Made by a program: the position numbers and the translations under genes | Part shown: positions 49,101-61,319 of the stretch, piece after piece | Layout: each line of letters starts with the position of its first letter | Position numbering within the stretch: position 1 is the stretch's first letter | Source: Pseudoscleropodium purum | Taxonomy: Eukaryota > Streptophyta > Bryopsida > Hypnales > Brachytheciaceae | Reading direction: 5' to 3' | Length of the DNA: 64,000 nucleotides | Assembly: GCA_963969395.1 (NCBI GenBank) | Contig: OZ017795.1 | Location: 992,001 to 1,056,000 of the forward strand | Notes under the pieces: generated by a model | The model's database searches: none | What the model saw: only the letters and a program-made list of their open reading frames with translations | Told to the model about the DNA's origin: nothing

Positions 49101-50430
49101 ACATAAAAATTTTCAAAACTTTTGGATTGTGAATATGTACAATAATACCAAGTAACTCCAAATATATCATAATTGGGCATGTAATCTAGAAGAATCACTT
49201 AGTGAAGGTTTCATGTAGCCACATAAAATGCATTCTTAAAATTCAACTAAAATACAAAGCAAATACACTTAAGCTTCTAAGAAGGTTTGACTTTTACAAG
49301 TTATCAAATACTCCAATAAAGCGCATTGAATACTTTCCTACAATAAAGTGTGTTGTGATGGGTATTGCCCAAGATGTAAGTTTACTTTTCTACGATGAAG
49401 TGAACCATAAGGAATATTGCCTAGAGAGTACTTTTCTACAATAGAATAGACCATTCGGGCATGAAGTATTTTTTTATGGGAAAAATTAGTCATGGAGATA
49501 TTGCTTTTAATCTCTATATAAAAATAATGTATTTAAAAATATTATATAGATATGAAGTGCTACGATTATGAAGATGAATAATAAATTGTGTGAATAGGAA
49601 TAAATATGGATATAAAATGATACTATAGAAGATTGCGAAAAGAATTGATGCTTATAGACACCATAATTGGATGCTAAATTCTAAATCAAATTACATGCCA
49701 AAATCTACTAAAGATATAGATTTATTTCAAACAAAAAATCTTGTTGAAATATATCCTTCAAATTTTTTTGAAGTTAAAAGACCAACTAATTGTGAGATTG
49801 TAATATTCAAACTTCAAGAACTGAGTTTTTGTACAAAGACACAATTCTATCTTTTTAGATTAAAAAAGAAATTTACAACTATCCTATAGTTAGAGTAAGT
49901 TAATTACTCTTAAATCCTAAACTTGAAACTCTAAAAACCCTTGAATTGCTTTCAATCCTTCAGAAAATGGAATTAGGGATCTATGAAAATATGACTTTAG
50001 AAATTGTTGTTTGTTTTACATAAAGAACTAAGTTGTACATCTACATTTTACACCTACATGAAAGCAAACATATAGAAGCAATACCTATATAAAATGAGTA
50101 TGTTTCTTATTAATATTTGTCAAAAAAGAAATCAGGTCTTTTTGGTAGTCAAAAGAGGATTTTAGATTCTCTTAAAATGCACTATTTAACATTGTAAGAA
50201 TGAACTATAAATATTCTAGATGCTAAAAATAGTTCATCCAAAATCTTGGTTCTATCTCTTGCCATTGTGGAGATCAAAGAGCTTTCTTGTAAAATTTTAT
50301 CTTTAAAATGATTTTGATGGATGCCAAATATGTCACTCATGAGTACATTGTTGATCAACGAATTAAAATCTATGGATGAGAAAAATTGACATGAAGTTTG
50401 AAAATTAAAAACTTGAAATTTTCTATGTTA
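46159..50430. other. NOP58 3' region and AT-rich intergenic DNA
   Basis: 46.16-46.55 kb should hold the NOP58 3'-UTR. The rest is AT-rich. Open frames at 47759-48019 (+) and 48136-48327 (-) have normal-looking amino-acid composition but no family I recognise; they may be transposon relics. Nothing else found. Confidence 0.45.
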
Positions 50431-51378
50431 ACCCCTAAACGCCCAAACTATGTTTTTCGGCAACATAGAAAATTTTGGGGAGCTCACTACAAATGGAGTT
50501 TCTATTTATTTTCTTTGAAATTTTAATACAAATTGTGCGCAAGGAGTAGCTTTAAGGCCCAACAATTTTCATAGCTTTTGACTACATAGTTAAAAATTTA
50601 TTATATGATATGTACTTTTTATTGCTCGGTGGGCAACTTGGGTAGAAAAAAAACTTCTTTAAAAATCAGTTTTTCAAGAAATTAAAATTTGAAATTGGTT
50701 CTCTAGATTTATATGTGCTTGGAAAGCTGTGAATAATTCCATTTTGATCAATGAGTCAAAAGTTATGAGGAGTTTTAGTTTATGGAAGTTTGTGGGTTGT
50801 TATTGAATTTCTACTTTATGACAAATTTTGAAGTCCTTTATTTAATTCAATTTTCAATATTTTTGGAGAAAATAAAAACATTGGGTGTAGATTGTTTATT
50901 ACAACATTACAACCATTGGGATTGGAAATTTTCAATTCTATAAATAAATTGTTAACAATTTAGTATTTTGAATCATTTTCTACTCCTTTCTACTTACTAT
51001 TTTTTTCCTATATGTTGTACAATTTCAAATGATCTGAAATTTTTCAAGCATGTAGCCAACTTGATTTGAAAAATGAATCCAAAGAATTGCAACCATGTTG
51101 GACATTTTTTCATACAAATGTAACCTTCTAAAGTGCAGCTGCCTGGATTTTTGCAGGGCCCCCAAAAGGAAATTTGTCACTTCAAATGCTAATATCTTGC
51201 AATCTACACAGTGGAAATTTTTGAAATTTTTTTCACATGTTCTTAAACAAGCTTTCTACAAGATCCTACGGTTACATATGTCCAAAAATGTTTTTTATTT
51301 CTAAATTTTTGGTACGTGTACTAGAAATGATAGTTTGGAAGCGGTTAGGAGAAAACATAGTCAAAACCATTTAGGGGT
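50431..51378. mobile_element. Possible inverted-repeat element with TA flanks (948 bp)
   Basis: Ends ACCCCTAAACG..ACTATGTTTT and, on the opposite strand, ACCCCTAAATG..ACTATGTTTT are similar inverted repeats with slightly different spacing; TA lies at both outer borders (50429-50430, 51379-51380). The interior is AT-rich with no transposase recognised. Confidence 0.5.
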
Positions 51379-51510
51379 TAAGTCTCATCCTAGAAGGGAA
51401 AACACAATTAAGAAAACTATTTCCAGCAGTAAAAGTGGCAAGTCAGGGGTATTTTGACCACAAGCCTCTTATCTAAGGAAAATAAAGACAATATTTCTGA
51501 TACTGTAACA

Positions 51511-51656
51511 AACCTTGACCGACAAATTTCTTGACTGACAACCTTCTTGACTGACCTTGCCGGACCTTGCGTGACCTTGCGTGACCTTGCGAGACCTTGC
51601 GAGACCGACCTTGCTTGACCGACCTTGCTTGACCTTGCTCGACATCTTTCTTGACG
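51511..51656. promoter_or_regulatory. W-box-rich array with 10-bp periodicity (left)
   Basis: Perfect TTGAC(C/T) W-box words at 51515, 51531, 51547, 51615 and 51629, plus TTGACG at 51651. Between 51551 and 51605 a 10-bp unit (GTGACCTTGC with variants) repeats about five times. W-boxes bind WRKY factors. The array lies about 550 bases before P450 exon 1; a matching array lies beyond the other arm. Confidence 0.55.
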
Positions 51657-52925
51657 GACAACATTCAATTCTTCACTGACCTTACTTAGTGGAAATTGAA
51701 GCCCGTGTTTGATCTCAATCCCACACTGCCCTGTCTCCTCTCACGCGTACTCCAAAGTTTCTGGCAATCCATAGCGCGAAGAGAAACTGAAACGGTAGAA
51801 TACTTCAAATTCCTACACAACTACGTTGCACACGTACAGCTACGTTACTGTAGTCTTACGATGGTTCTCCTCAGTCTCCAGTTTTTCGAATTACGACACT
51901 ACTACGTTGCTGTTGTCTTACGATTCTCCTCCTCAGTCTCCAGTTTGAATCCCAAGAATGGTTTCGATTTCAAAATCAAATGATGGGTCGCATTCAAATG
52001 TAATGAGACTGCGGTCCAATTGCAGAGAATTGAGCTGTGATTCCAGTGCGAATACTGAAGTAGATTTTTGCGGAATGTGTAGAGCTTGTCAGATTCTCTT
52101 GCATGAGTGAGGTGGAAGCAATTCAAGGGGTTTTGCTAGTAATCTAACACCCGGGACTATTGACAGTCCTTCCGGCCATGGCGGGCCGGGTCTAGTGGAA
52201 GTATGGACAGCCGTGGCTGTGGTGGCGGCGACAGTGCTTGTCTACCAAGTTTTGAACGTGCTGTGGGTTGGAGTTTGGGAGCCACTGCGCTTCCGCCGTG
52301 TGATGAAGCGGCAAGGAGTGAAGGGACCGCCGTTCCGATTCCTCATCGGAAACACCATCGAAGTAGGCAAGTTTGGGGATTCGTTTCCTGAAGCTCTGCC
52401 GCTCGGCAAATACACCGATTTCGCGCCCACGATCATGATGCAGTATGCTTTGTACTGTCCCAAATACGGTAGGCAAGCAAGTTTCTCTTTTGCTCTGGTA
52501 TGTGCACCCTGGAATCATCAAATTCAAATTAAGAAAATCTTCATTTTTCTTGGGTCTGTTTGGCAAGTGAATGGAGGTTCAAATGCAACTCAGCATTTAG
52601 TCTCTGGACACTGGATGAATGAACTATGAATGTTCAAAGGATTGATTGTTTTAGACTTGCATCGCGCTTAGGTAAGGGTTCCAATTAGTCGTACACTGTC
52701 GTGCGTCAGTTTGCCTTGAATTGTCCGCAACACGGTGTGCCGAACTGCCGATTTCTCACATGCTACATTATGTTACTTAAAAACATGGAATTGAGCTTTC
52801 GACTAGCTGCCTTCATTCTTCTGGAGTCATTTTGACAACTTAAAGAGGGTTCGAATGCGTCTTAGCATGTCATGCTTGGATATCAGATGAAGAAACCAAA
52901 AATGATCAAAGGATTGTTTGTTTTA
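51511..52925 (+). repeat. Left arm of the P450-locus inverted duplication
   Basis: It is the reverse complement of about 57700-59300, in the order: GGTCA/TTGAC array, upstream sequence (CACACTGCCCTGTCTCCTCT, GAATCCCAAGAATG), P450 exon 1, start of intron 1, and two tandem blocks ending TGGATGAATGAAC / CAGATGAAGAAAC. Identity is highest (about 97% by eye) across exon 1. The right arm differs mainly by a 377-bp MITE insertion. Confidence 0.9.
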
Positions 52926-52939
52926 GGCTTGCATCTGTA

Positions 52940-53150
52940 GGCCAGGGAGGATTGACCCCTCTATTGCCCATGTTTTACCCTGTTGGAAATCCTGAAATTT
53001 TTGATTTGCCACATATGATAGAATTTGCAATCATAGACCCCATATTAGCTATAGACCCCATATTAGCTATGGGACTTGATGAAATACAAAATTTATGCGG
53101 CACAAATAGGGGGAAATTTTGACATTTAGAGGGGTCAATCCTCCCTGGCC
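52940..53150. mobile_element. MITE with perfect 24-bp termini (211 bp)
   Basis: GGCCAGGGAGGATTGACCCC plus TCTA at the left is exactly complementary to the right end. The 9 bases outside are GCATCTGTA and GCATTGGCA, perhaps a decayed 8-9-bp target duplication (hAT or Mutator type). Inside, TAGACCCCATATTAGCTA is repeated in tandem. It sits in intron 1 of the P450 pseudogene, only in the left half. Confidence 0.85.
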
Positions 53151-53204
53151 GCATTGGCAGGGATCGCTTTTGGGTAAGGAACTAAGGATTCCAATCTTTC
53201 CAGC

Positions 53205-53255
53205 ACTGTTATGCCTCAGTAGGCTTTGTTCTGTCCCGAATATGGCAAGTATGCC
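53205..53255 (+). pseudogene. Fragmentary second copy of P450 exon 1 end
   Basis: It reads ATGCCTCAGTAGGCTTTGTT.. with product MPQ-stop-ALFCPEYGK, a diverged match of the exon-1 end MPQYALYCPKYG. A shared downstream phrase (GCTTCAGACTGCCCTCACTT) also appears at the inner end of the right arm, so the duplication history involves at least three partial copies. Confidence 0.6.
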
Positions 53256-54620
53256 GGTTCCTCATAAGCTAAGGTATACGCTCCTACAAGAATCAAATTG
53301 CGCTTCAGACTGCCCTCACTTTCTTCTTCAATTACAATTTGAACATTCATGAATACACACAAAAGCAAATTGAAACCAATGCAAAAAAAATTCAAGTGCA
53401 TGTATGACAACTGCAAAAAATCAAGTACAATACATCAATGGTTTTGAGAAATGAGTCATTGAATTGATTTTGTCCCAAAAAAATTTAGGATTTTAGATTT
53501 GAACAAAGACAATTGAATTGATCATGTTCTATAAAATATATTTCAATTGAGGTCTTATTTTTTGTCACTAGAATTAGTAAAGCACATTACACATGTTGGT
53601 CAAAAAATGAACCAAAGCAAATCCCCAAAAATAGTTTACAAATGACCTAGTCAATTGGACTTGAAATAATATAAGACCAAAGTTGGCATAAATGGGAAAG
53701 TAACTTTATGATGTTTCATTGTTGGAAATTTATTAACTAGCTCATCTTGGGTTTAAAAATGACATTTCAACTTGTATTGAATTCCATCTCTTCTTTCCTA
53801 ACTTCTAAAAATGGTCTTATATTATTTCAAGTCCATTTACTACTTTTTTCAAATACAAAACAAATTGTGGCCTTAGAGGATTTTTAGATCTTAAGAAGAC
53901 TATTTCAAGTCTATTCTTGAAGCAGGGAACTAATGTACAACAAACATGAATATAAAATAATCATAAAAAAAATTAATTGAATTTTTTTTAATGAAATATA
54001 TTTAAAAATATTAATAAACAAATTAACATTGTCTGAAATGGCAGTTTGTTAACCACATCAAATTGTTGACGTGCAACACTCCCACGATGTTCCTGAGTTC
54101 TTGATAGTTTAGAAACTTGTAGACTTCTTTTGGCTTGAAAAATCCTTTAATGGCTATTTGCAAGTAAAGCCCAAGAATGGCATTTAAGTATTTTTTGCAA
54201 TAGCTATGGAAAATCTAACTACAATTATTAGATTTTCAAATCCTCTAATTGCTCTAGTTTCAATACCTTAGTATTGAACAATTGTCTCTAATGAATACCT
54301 TATTGAAAATCGAGATTCCTCATGCCACATACAATGCTTTGAATTATCTTATTGTTTTGTTGATCTTTCACTACCATAACATTCTTGAACTTTAGGACAA
54401 AGATCTCTTCACATCTTTTGCATTCCAACCTTCTTTTATCATTAAACTCAATGAAAAGGATTGAATTGAACATTCCCAATCTTGCAATATTGTAGAAAGG
54501 TCATTGAAGTCTTTGTATTCAAGAATGTTATGAATTCTACATTCTCATATCTTTATTGTCAAGTAGGTTTATTCTAACAAAAGAAAACAAGATCATAGTG
54601 AAGTGCTAGGCTGAGGTTGA
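53256..54620. other. Intronic / intergenic DNA inside the P450 pseudogene
   Basis: AT-rich; searched for missing P450 exons (WxxxR, oxygen-proximal regions) without success. A short inverted pair (TTCAAGAATGTTATG) is at about 54374 and 54519. Confidence 0.4.
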
Positions 54621-56439
54621 TGCTCTCTTGTAAGAACTCATGGATGGACGAAGGGATGCCGTACTTACAAGAAAAGCAAGCTCTTATAGGGAGGATTTGC
54701 TTGGGTGCATGTTGACCGCGGTAATAGATGGATGGAATATAAAAGCACTAGAGTTCAACATGGCAACAATGTTCAACAATTGTAAGCTCTTCTACTTTTT
54801 AGCCGAGGACAATGTGACAAGCACCATTCTATTTTCTATGTTAATGTTGGCCAAGTATCCCAAGTGGTAAGATAGTGCCCACCAAAAAGTCTTGGAGGTG
54901 CTTGGTGATGGAAAGAAGTACAACCCTGTTGCATGTATATAGCTCAAAGTGGTAACTATCTTTCCTACTCACCCATTTTGTAATTCATACATGGCTCCTA
55001 ATACTAAATTCACTCATCACTTTGCAATAACTTTGAATTTAAACATTGTCGTATTTGCATCTACTGTAGCTATAAATATATTTCCAAAGAGTTTTGAAAC
55101 ATTAAGCTTCTTTTTAAACCATTGACCATGCTATACAATGTTGGGGCAAAAATTCAGTCAATGATTGAAGTAAGTCTTTTGAACCGAGAGTGTCAATCTT
55201 TTGGATAGGGATTTTGATAAATTTAACTACCTTTCAGACCATTGCTCTCAATGCTCTCCTAGGTTGATGCATCAAAGGCAATGATCGAAAAGAAGAGTAT
55301 GAGTTCCTATCATTAAAAATGGCATAATTATTATTAACATGTAAAATTGCAACTTGAAATAGGTTTAATGTCAATGACAAGGAATATAAAAAAGAGTTGA
55401 CAAGACTAAAACTTACTTATAACCAATAGTCCTTGCTTATAGACATTCAAGGTTGTTATAAAATGTAACTTCTAATGCTAAAGGTAAGATAAGCCTAAAG
55501 ATTGGCACATTATTCTAAAGGTAATGTTTAAAATTAAATAAAAAATGTCCATGACATCTATAAAAGACAATACTTCTTAATTGAATGTGAAAACCATTAG
55601 AGATTTTGATGAAAAAGATAAATAACAAACGACGATGATTTTGCTCAAATTTGTTTTGAAACACTTTTGAGTGTTATCACCTTTTTCAAGATAGAACATA
55701 TACAATGTACTCTTCAAGGTCTCATAGCTCAATAATTATACAATAGTTTTGTTGATTTTAACAATTCAAAACATGTTATTCATGTACATATTATTGTACT
55801 ATATCCACATTCAATTTTTCCACATTCATCAAACAAAGCACAAATAGAAAACCCCAATCATTCTATTTGGATTGAATGTGTTGTATGTAGTTAAATTACA
55901 AATCTCTTGACTTAGCCAAACTTATGATTTGAGATCTCCAAATGACCACAAACCTTTTTCATTTTTGTAAGCATCTTTGTGCTTGGTGATTCATATGTTT
56001 GGATAATGTTCTAGTTGGGAATGATCCTAAACAAAACATTGAAGCTCTTTTCATCAATACCAATATTGACAAGGCAAACAACCAAAGATCTCCAACTAAA
56101 GGGACTATTCATTCCAAAGGGCATAATCATCGAAGCGGCAGTTGTGGCAATCCACCAAGATAATGACTATTGGGGAGATGATGTTGTGGACTTCAATCCC
56201 GAGAGGTTTAGCAATGGTGTCTCGGGTACGTGTTCGCATCCACGTGCATTTATGCCATTTGGCCTTGGTCCAAAGTATTGCATTGGCAACAACTTTGCTC
56301 TCATGGAAGCCAAGATTGTATTGTCCAAGGTGTTACAAAAGTTTTAGCTTGTAGTTTCACCGAACTACAAGCATCACCCAACTTTCAATATGGTGCAAAA
56401 ACCCAAGTTTGGATGCCTCTCATTCTGAAACCACTCTAG

Positions 56440-57699
56440 AAATTCCACCATGGTTGGTGTTTACTTTCCACGATCAACTACAGTGGAATTGGTTGAGTGC
56501 TCTTGATAATTCAATGTGTAAGTAGTATTTACAGCAATGATAACACTGACATTAGTGTTATTATTGCTGAACATCCACTAGTTTTGTATTTATTTTGATT
56601 AGTGAGGTGCATGAACGGTAGTTGATAATAGATTAGATAATACTAGGGCCAGTTTCCATTGCTGGATTGGAGGGCCAGCAACTGGAGGGGGGCCGAAAGC
56701 TGGATCTAATCTCCAGCTTGGCCTGCAGCCTCCATGTCGTTTCCATAGGGCTGAGTCTCCGAAGCCCAGCTCCGTAGAAATGAGCGAGTTCTCCATATTT
56801 TCTTGAAACCGGTACTTGAGCATCACCATATTTGGGGACAGTAGCAATTCCCATCTGCCTTGAATTACATTCATAGTTGTAGGGCACACTGCTGGGGAAG
56901 TACAATCTGCCTTGGAGGTTCATATTTGCACTTTTAATTGTGCTCAGGTTTCTTATTGTACCTGTTGCTAGTCAACAACTATGGCTGCCTTTTTGATAAC
57001 ATGTAGCATTGCGTGGATCCACTGCTTTGAGGACAAGTCCAAATTCTGATAATCATTGCACGCAATTTGAACCAAATTGAACTCCAGAAAAACAGTCCAC
57101 AAATGATATAGGAAAATATGAGCTAGAAGAAAACACATCTTGATCCTTAAAGGTTAAGGAGACAATTGTTGATGGGTTTAGGGTGTTGTAAGTTATACCT
57201 CAAGTCCGTCTCAATGAAAGAAGGAATTAAGAGTCTGTCTTTGGATAAATCATTTCTCTCCAAATAGACTAGACAATCTTGTGCTCAACAGTTGCATGAT
57301 GATCAAGTCTTCAAATGAGGACCGCTTCAAGAATTTGTGATTGTTCACAAAAACTTCTTTTGCAATCTCTGGGTCTCGTATAACAAATTGCATGCCATAG
57401 ACCACTGACTAACAAAAAGTTTCCTTGCTCAAGTGTTAAAAACTTTGGCATTGTCCTTGACACAAAAGAGTGTGTGAGAAGAACCGATGTGGTTTTAATT
57501 GTGAGTTTGTTGGTTCAATCATCTTAGCAATAGATGCTTTTTTAAGTTGTCACACCAAAATTGCTCAAAAAGATGATCATGGACAATGCAAAATTAGTAT
57601 TTTTCTCCAAAAAAACAAGTCAAATTTTGTATGTACACCTACTTGTTACCCTTAAAAGTGATCCCTGGAACGCTTCCCTCAACAGAATACGGATTGAAA
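56440..57699. other. Region between the P450 C-terminal exon and the right arm
   Basis: No gene recognised. A GC-rich patch at 56640-56900 is open on the minus strand in two frames (96 codons each) and contains several short complementary words (CTGGA / TCCAG), possibly a foldback remnant. The rest is AT-rich. Confidence 0.4.
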
Positions 57700-58061
57700 A
57701 TGAAAATCTGCAGTTCATTTTGAGGAGACATACGATCAGCACTTCAAAGATTCAGAGTTTCTTCATCCCATGTTCCAAAATCTACATGCTAAGATGCATT
57801 CAAACCCTTTTTCAATTGCCAAAACGACTGAAAAAGAAAGTGAGGGCAGTCTGAAGCACGATTCTATACTTGTAAACTGAACAATCATTTCTTTGAATAT
57901 TCATAGGTCATTCATCCAGTGTCCCAAATCTACATGCTGAGTTGCATTTGAACCTCCATTCAATTGCGAAACAGACCCAGGAAAAATGAAGATTTACTTA
58001 ATCTCATTTTGATGTTTCCAGGGTGCACATACCAGAGCAAAAGAGAAACTTGCTTGCCTAC

Positions 58062-58455
58062 CGTATTTGGGACAGTACAAAGCATACTGCGGCATGATCG
58101 TGGGCGCGAAATCGGTGCATTTGCCGAGCGGCAGAGCTTCAGGAAACGAATCCCCAAACTTGCCTATTTCGATGGTGTTTCCGATGAGGAATCGGAACGG
58201 CGGTCCCTTCACTCCTTGCTGCTGCATCACACGGCGGAAGCGCAGTGGCTCCCAAACTCCAACCCACAGCACGTTCAAAACTTGGTAGACAAGCACTGTC
58301 GCCGCCACCACAGCCACGGCTGTCCATACTTCCACTAGACCCGGCCCGCCATGGCCGGAAGGACTGTCAAGGCCGGATGCTAGATTGCCAGCAAAACCCC
58401 TTGAATTGGCTTCCACCGCACTGAGGCAGAGAATCCCAAAAGTTCTGCACATCAT
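58062..58455 (-). pseudogene. Isolated P450 exon 1, open reading frame intact
   Basis: From an ATG at 58455 the frame stays open for 131 codons to the donor ACG|GTAGG, encoding an N-terminal region, a hydrophobic anchor (TAVAVVAATVLVYQVLNVLWV) and RQGVKGPPF-type linker (here QQQGVKGPPFRFLIGN). It differs from the left copy by about five residues in 92 and keeps the start that the left copy has lost. No further exons follow on this strand within the window, so it is a solitary exon rather than a gene. Confidence 0.82.
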
Positions 58456-58770
58456 GCACAAATTTACTACTTCAGTATAGTCACAGACTGGAATCACAGC
58501 TCAATTCTCTGCAATTGGACCACAGTCTCATTACATTGGAAATAATGTTACCCATCAATTGATTTTGAAATCGAAATCATTCTTGGGATTCAAACTGGAG
58601 ACTGAGGAGGAGAATTGTAAGACAACAGCAACGAAGCTGTGTGGGAATTCGAAGTATTTTACCATTTCAGTTTCTCTTCGCTGTATGGATTGCCAGAAAC
58701 TTTGGAGTAAGCGTGAGAGGAGACAGGGCAGTGTGGATTTCAGATCAAATACGGGCTTCAATTTCTACTA

Positions 58771-59147
58771 AGGGAGCCGACCCATTTCTGATCACCCCCC
58801 ATTTCCAACCTGTAGGCTGTTCCAATTCTGTGAAGTTGTGGCACGGTTCCCAGGGTGGCTGTGGCACAAGATGATTGGTTGTAAGGCTTTCAATATTACA
58901 ATCAGCCCTAGGTTGTTTTGCAACCAACCTATGGTTGGAAATAGAAAAGCCTACATCACTAATATAGGTCATACAGTACAGTTCGACTAAAAAATTCATA
59001 ATAATTATTTTACGAGCTAAAAAATTCTGGAAAATTATGTAATCCTTCTAAAATCTATTTCTATGTAAGGGAAAATTTCTGCATTTAGAAAATCTGCATT
59101 CCACGTGTCCATAATTGCTTAAGTGGTTGGAAATGGGTCGGCTCCCT
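58771..59147. mobile_element. Stowaway-like MITE inserted in the right arm (377 bp)
   Basis: Perfect inverted termini AGGGAGCCGACCCATTTC, flanked by TA on both sides (58769-58770, 59148-59149). The equivalent site in the left arm (near 51685) is uninterrupted, giving a natural empty site and showing the insertion came after the duplication. Non-coding. Confidence 0.9.
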
Positions 59148-59149
59148 TA

Positions 59150-59295
59150 AGGTCAGTGAAGAAAGTTATTAGTCAAGAAAGATGTCGAGCAAGGTCACGC
59201 AAGGTCACGCAACAAGGTCACACAAGGTCCGTCAAGAAATTGGTCAGTCAAGGTCAGTCGAGAAGGTCAATTGTGAGCAAGATTACGTTGTCAAG
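59150..59295. promoter_or_regulatory. W-box-rich array (right)
   Basis: Complement of the left array: AGTCAA at 59171 and 59246, GGTCAA at 59265, and 10-bp units AAGGTCACGC at 59191 and 59201 followed by ACAAGGTCAC variants. Fewer units than the left arm. Confidence 0.5.
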
Positions 59296-59300
59296 GTTTC

Positions 59301-61042
59301 GAATAGCCTTTGTCATCTCAATTATGTGTCGACTGCAACGTGTTGGACAATTAGGCACTGGGAAGTAACGGAGTAGCTCGAGCAGTTTTAGTTGTCTACT
59401 GCGAAGTACTGACACTTGCGAAGTACACTGGAAAGTAGCACCGGGAAGTCGTACTGGGAAGCAGCTTCAGGTTGCAAGCTCAGCCAGAGTGGTATCAGAA
59501 GCCATTCCAAACCCACTTTCACTTTTGGATTTCGGATTTTTGTTTGTTGTGTACACACATTGTGTGCAACATTGAAGTAGAATTGAATGAATGTATATTG
59601 AATCAATTTGAGAGACTTGCACGATGTCATTGTCTCCATGTTAAAGTTGTATTGAACCAATGCTACTTGAATCAACATTGAAGCAATACTAATAAATTGT
59701 ACCTTGGATTCATACACAAATGATATTTTGACAAGTTACTTTGTTCCAACATTGAAACAATGCCATGCCAATATTGATCAAATTTGTCATTGAAACAACC
59801 ATTTTTCAACCTTGTGATAGTAATGAACACTAGGAATGCAACCAAGCATTCACTTGTTTTAACATCAAAACATCATTAGTTCAAGGACCCTAAGCTTGTT
59901 ATTTGAGATAATATACTCATGTTGTTTTACTCTCTTCACTTGAGTTCATGTATAGTCATGTAGAATAGACCGTGATAACCCCTCAGTCAATGCGTAGGGG
60001 TTCAAATAGGGCCTCTCCGGATTTTCAAATGGACTAGCCGCATGGATCTTCATAACTTGGCAGGTGTAAATAGACAATGTTGTAGATACATGATTGCTTG
60101 AATGGATTGTGTAGTTGGCAAACCAAAGTGTGACAGGAATTTTGAATGGCCAACAAAATTCCTCAAGTGGGAAAAATGAGGATATGTAGTTGGTGGGGCT
60201 TATTTAGAAACTAATCGAGAATGGCTAGTTATTGGCAATTGAGCGTGAGAGCGACCTTGGATCTGTCGTGGCAATGGAGACATCTTTGAGCTAACACCTT
60301 CTCTCTATAATTGCACTTATTCACAGTGATGTGGGTTGCAACATGTGAGAGTGGAGGTGAGTTTTACAAAGATTGGACATGAATGTGCACTTGTTTCCCA
60401 ATATGTTTCTAGAGAGAGTTTTAGACATGGTACATTGGGTTTTGATGTCAAACCAAGGTCATGTTTGTTGAACTTGTCAATATAGACCACGAAGTGGTCA
60501 AACTTTATTTTATTTTGCATTTTATTTCCTTGGCTTCAATTCTAGCAACTCAAATTCCTTTGCGTGTTATCATGTGAACTTTGAATTGTGTTTTTCCATA
60601 AAAACATCTCCAATCCATAGAATTTGCTAATTTTTTTCCATGTGAGACCGTATTCTATGTCCTATAAATCCCGTGTGCCGCACGACACAATCCAGCAAAA
60701 TGAATAGATGAATTAGCTAGTTGCCGCACAACCGGTCAAGCAACTAGCACTACACAAGTTGTACCAAGTTGTACCAGTCAACCCCAGGTGGCCTTGTCCC
60801 GAATGTTTGCAAGTGGTCTCCATTCAAGAGGCCATAATCCTACCATAAATGTCCAATTAGCTTGAAAATTTGAAGAGGTGTTCATCACTTGATCATTGCG
60901 TATGCATTCAATCTTTGGATAAATCCAATAACTACAAGTACCACATTCTTGGAGCTGAAGTCATGAGGTATTGTACAAAGGCTATTTTAAAAAGTGAACT
61001 TGCCCTAGATCAAAGCTTACAAGTGTGAAGTTTGTGTGGTAG
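59301..61042. other. Intergenic DNA
   Basis: No gene or structured repeat recognised. TTGAATCAA and ACATTGAA-type words recur around 59.57-59.78 kb as a loose, diverged repetition. Confidence 0.45.
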
Positions 61043-61319
61043 CACTACTAGAAAATTCATGACCAAAACAACATAATTTCAATTCAAATCTGTTGAATGA
61101 TTTAATCATTTTAGAGGTATTGTTTTGAACACAATCAAATTGAAATCTGTTGATTTTTTTGTTGTTTTAGACAAATTAAAAAAATTAAATTAAATTTTTT
61201 TGAATTAGATTTTTTTGGACGATGCCAATTTGAAATAATTTATTTTTCTGTCCAAGCACCCACCTAGGCGGCCAACCATGTGAGCAAAGACCACCTAAGC
61301 CACCCACTACGCGGACGGG

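Larger units (their letters stand above)
52192..56439 (+). pseudogene. Cytochrome P450 pseudogene, CYP72 clan
   Basis: Three recognisable coding pieces. First, exon 1 from 52192 to 52468 (membrane helix, then RQGVKGPPFRFLIGN, donor at ACG|GTAGG); its upstream frame is broken by a stop, so no start codon is left. Second, the I-helix region at about 54640-54955 (REDLLGCMLTA, LEFNMATMFNNCKLFYF), where the usual A/G-G-x-E/D-T-T core reads AEDNVTS and a stop follows KYPKW. Third, the C-terminal exon from 56015: the K-helix ExxR is altered (NKTLKLF), PERF and the haem-binding FGLGPKYCIG with cysteine remain, then a stop after LQKF and a frameshift before the original end at 56439. Middle exons are not found. 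CYP72-clan enzymes typically act on hormones or specialised metabolites; this copy is dead. Confidence 0.88.
57700..59300 (-). repeat. Right arm of the P450-locus inverted duplication
   Basis: Reverse-complement counterpart of 51511-52925, facing it across roughly 4.8 kb. Includes a complete-looking P450 exon 1, its upstream region and a GGTCA/TTGAC array, plus the MITE at 58771-59147 that is absent from the left arm. Confidence 0.9.

Noticed and set aside
51417..51668. Arg/Ser/Gln-rich minus-strand frame
   Set aside because: It is a translation of the 10-bp GGTCA tandem array, not a protein gene.
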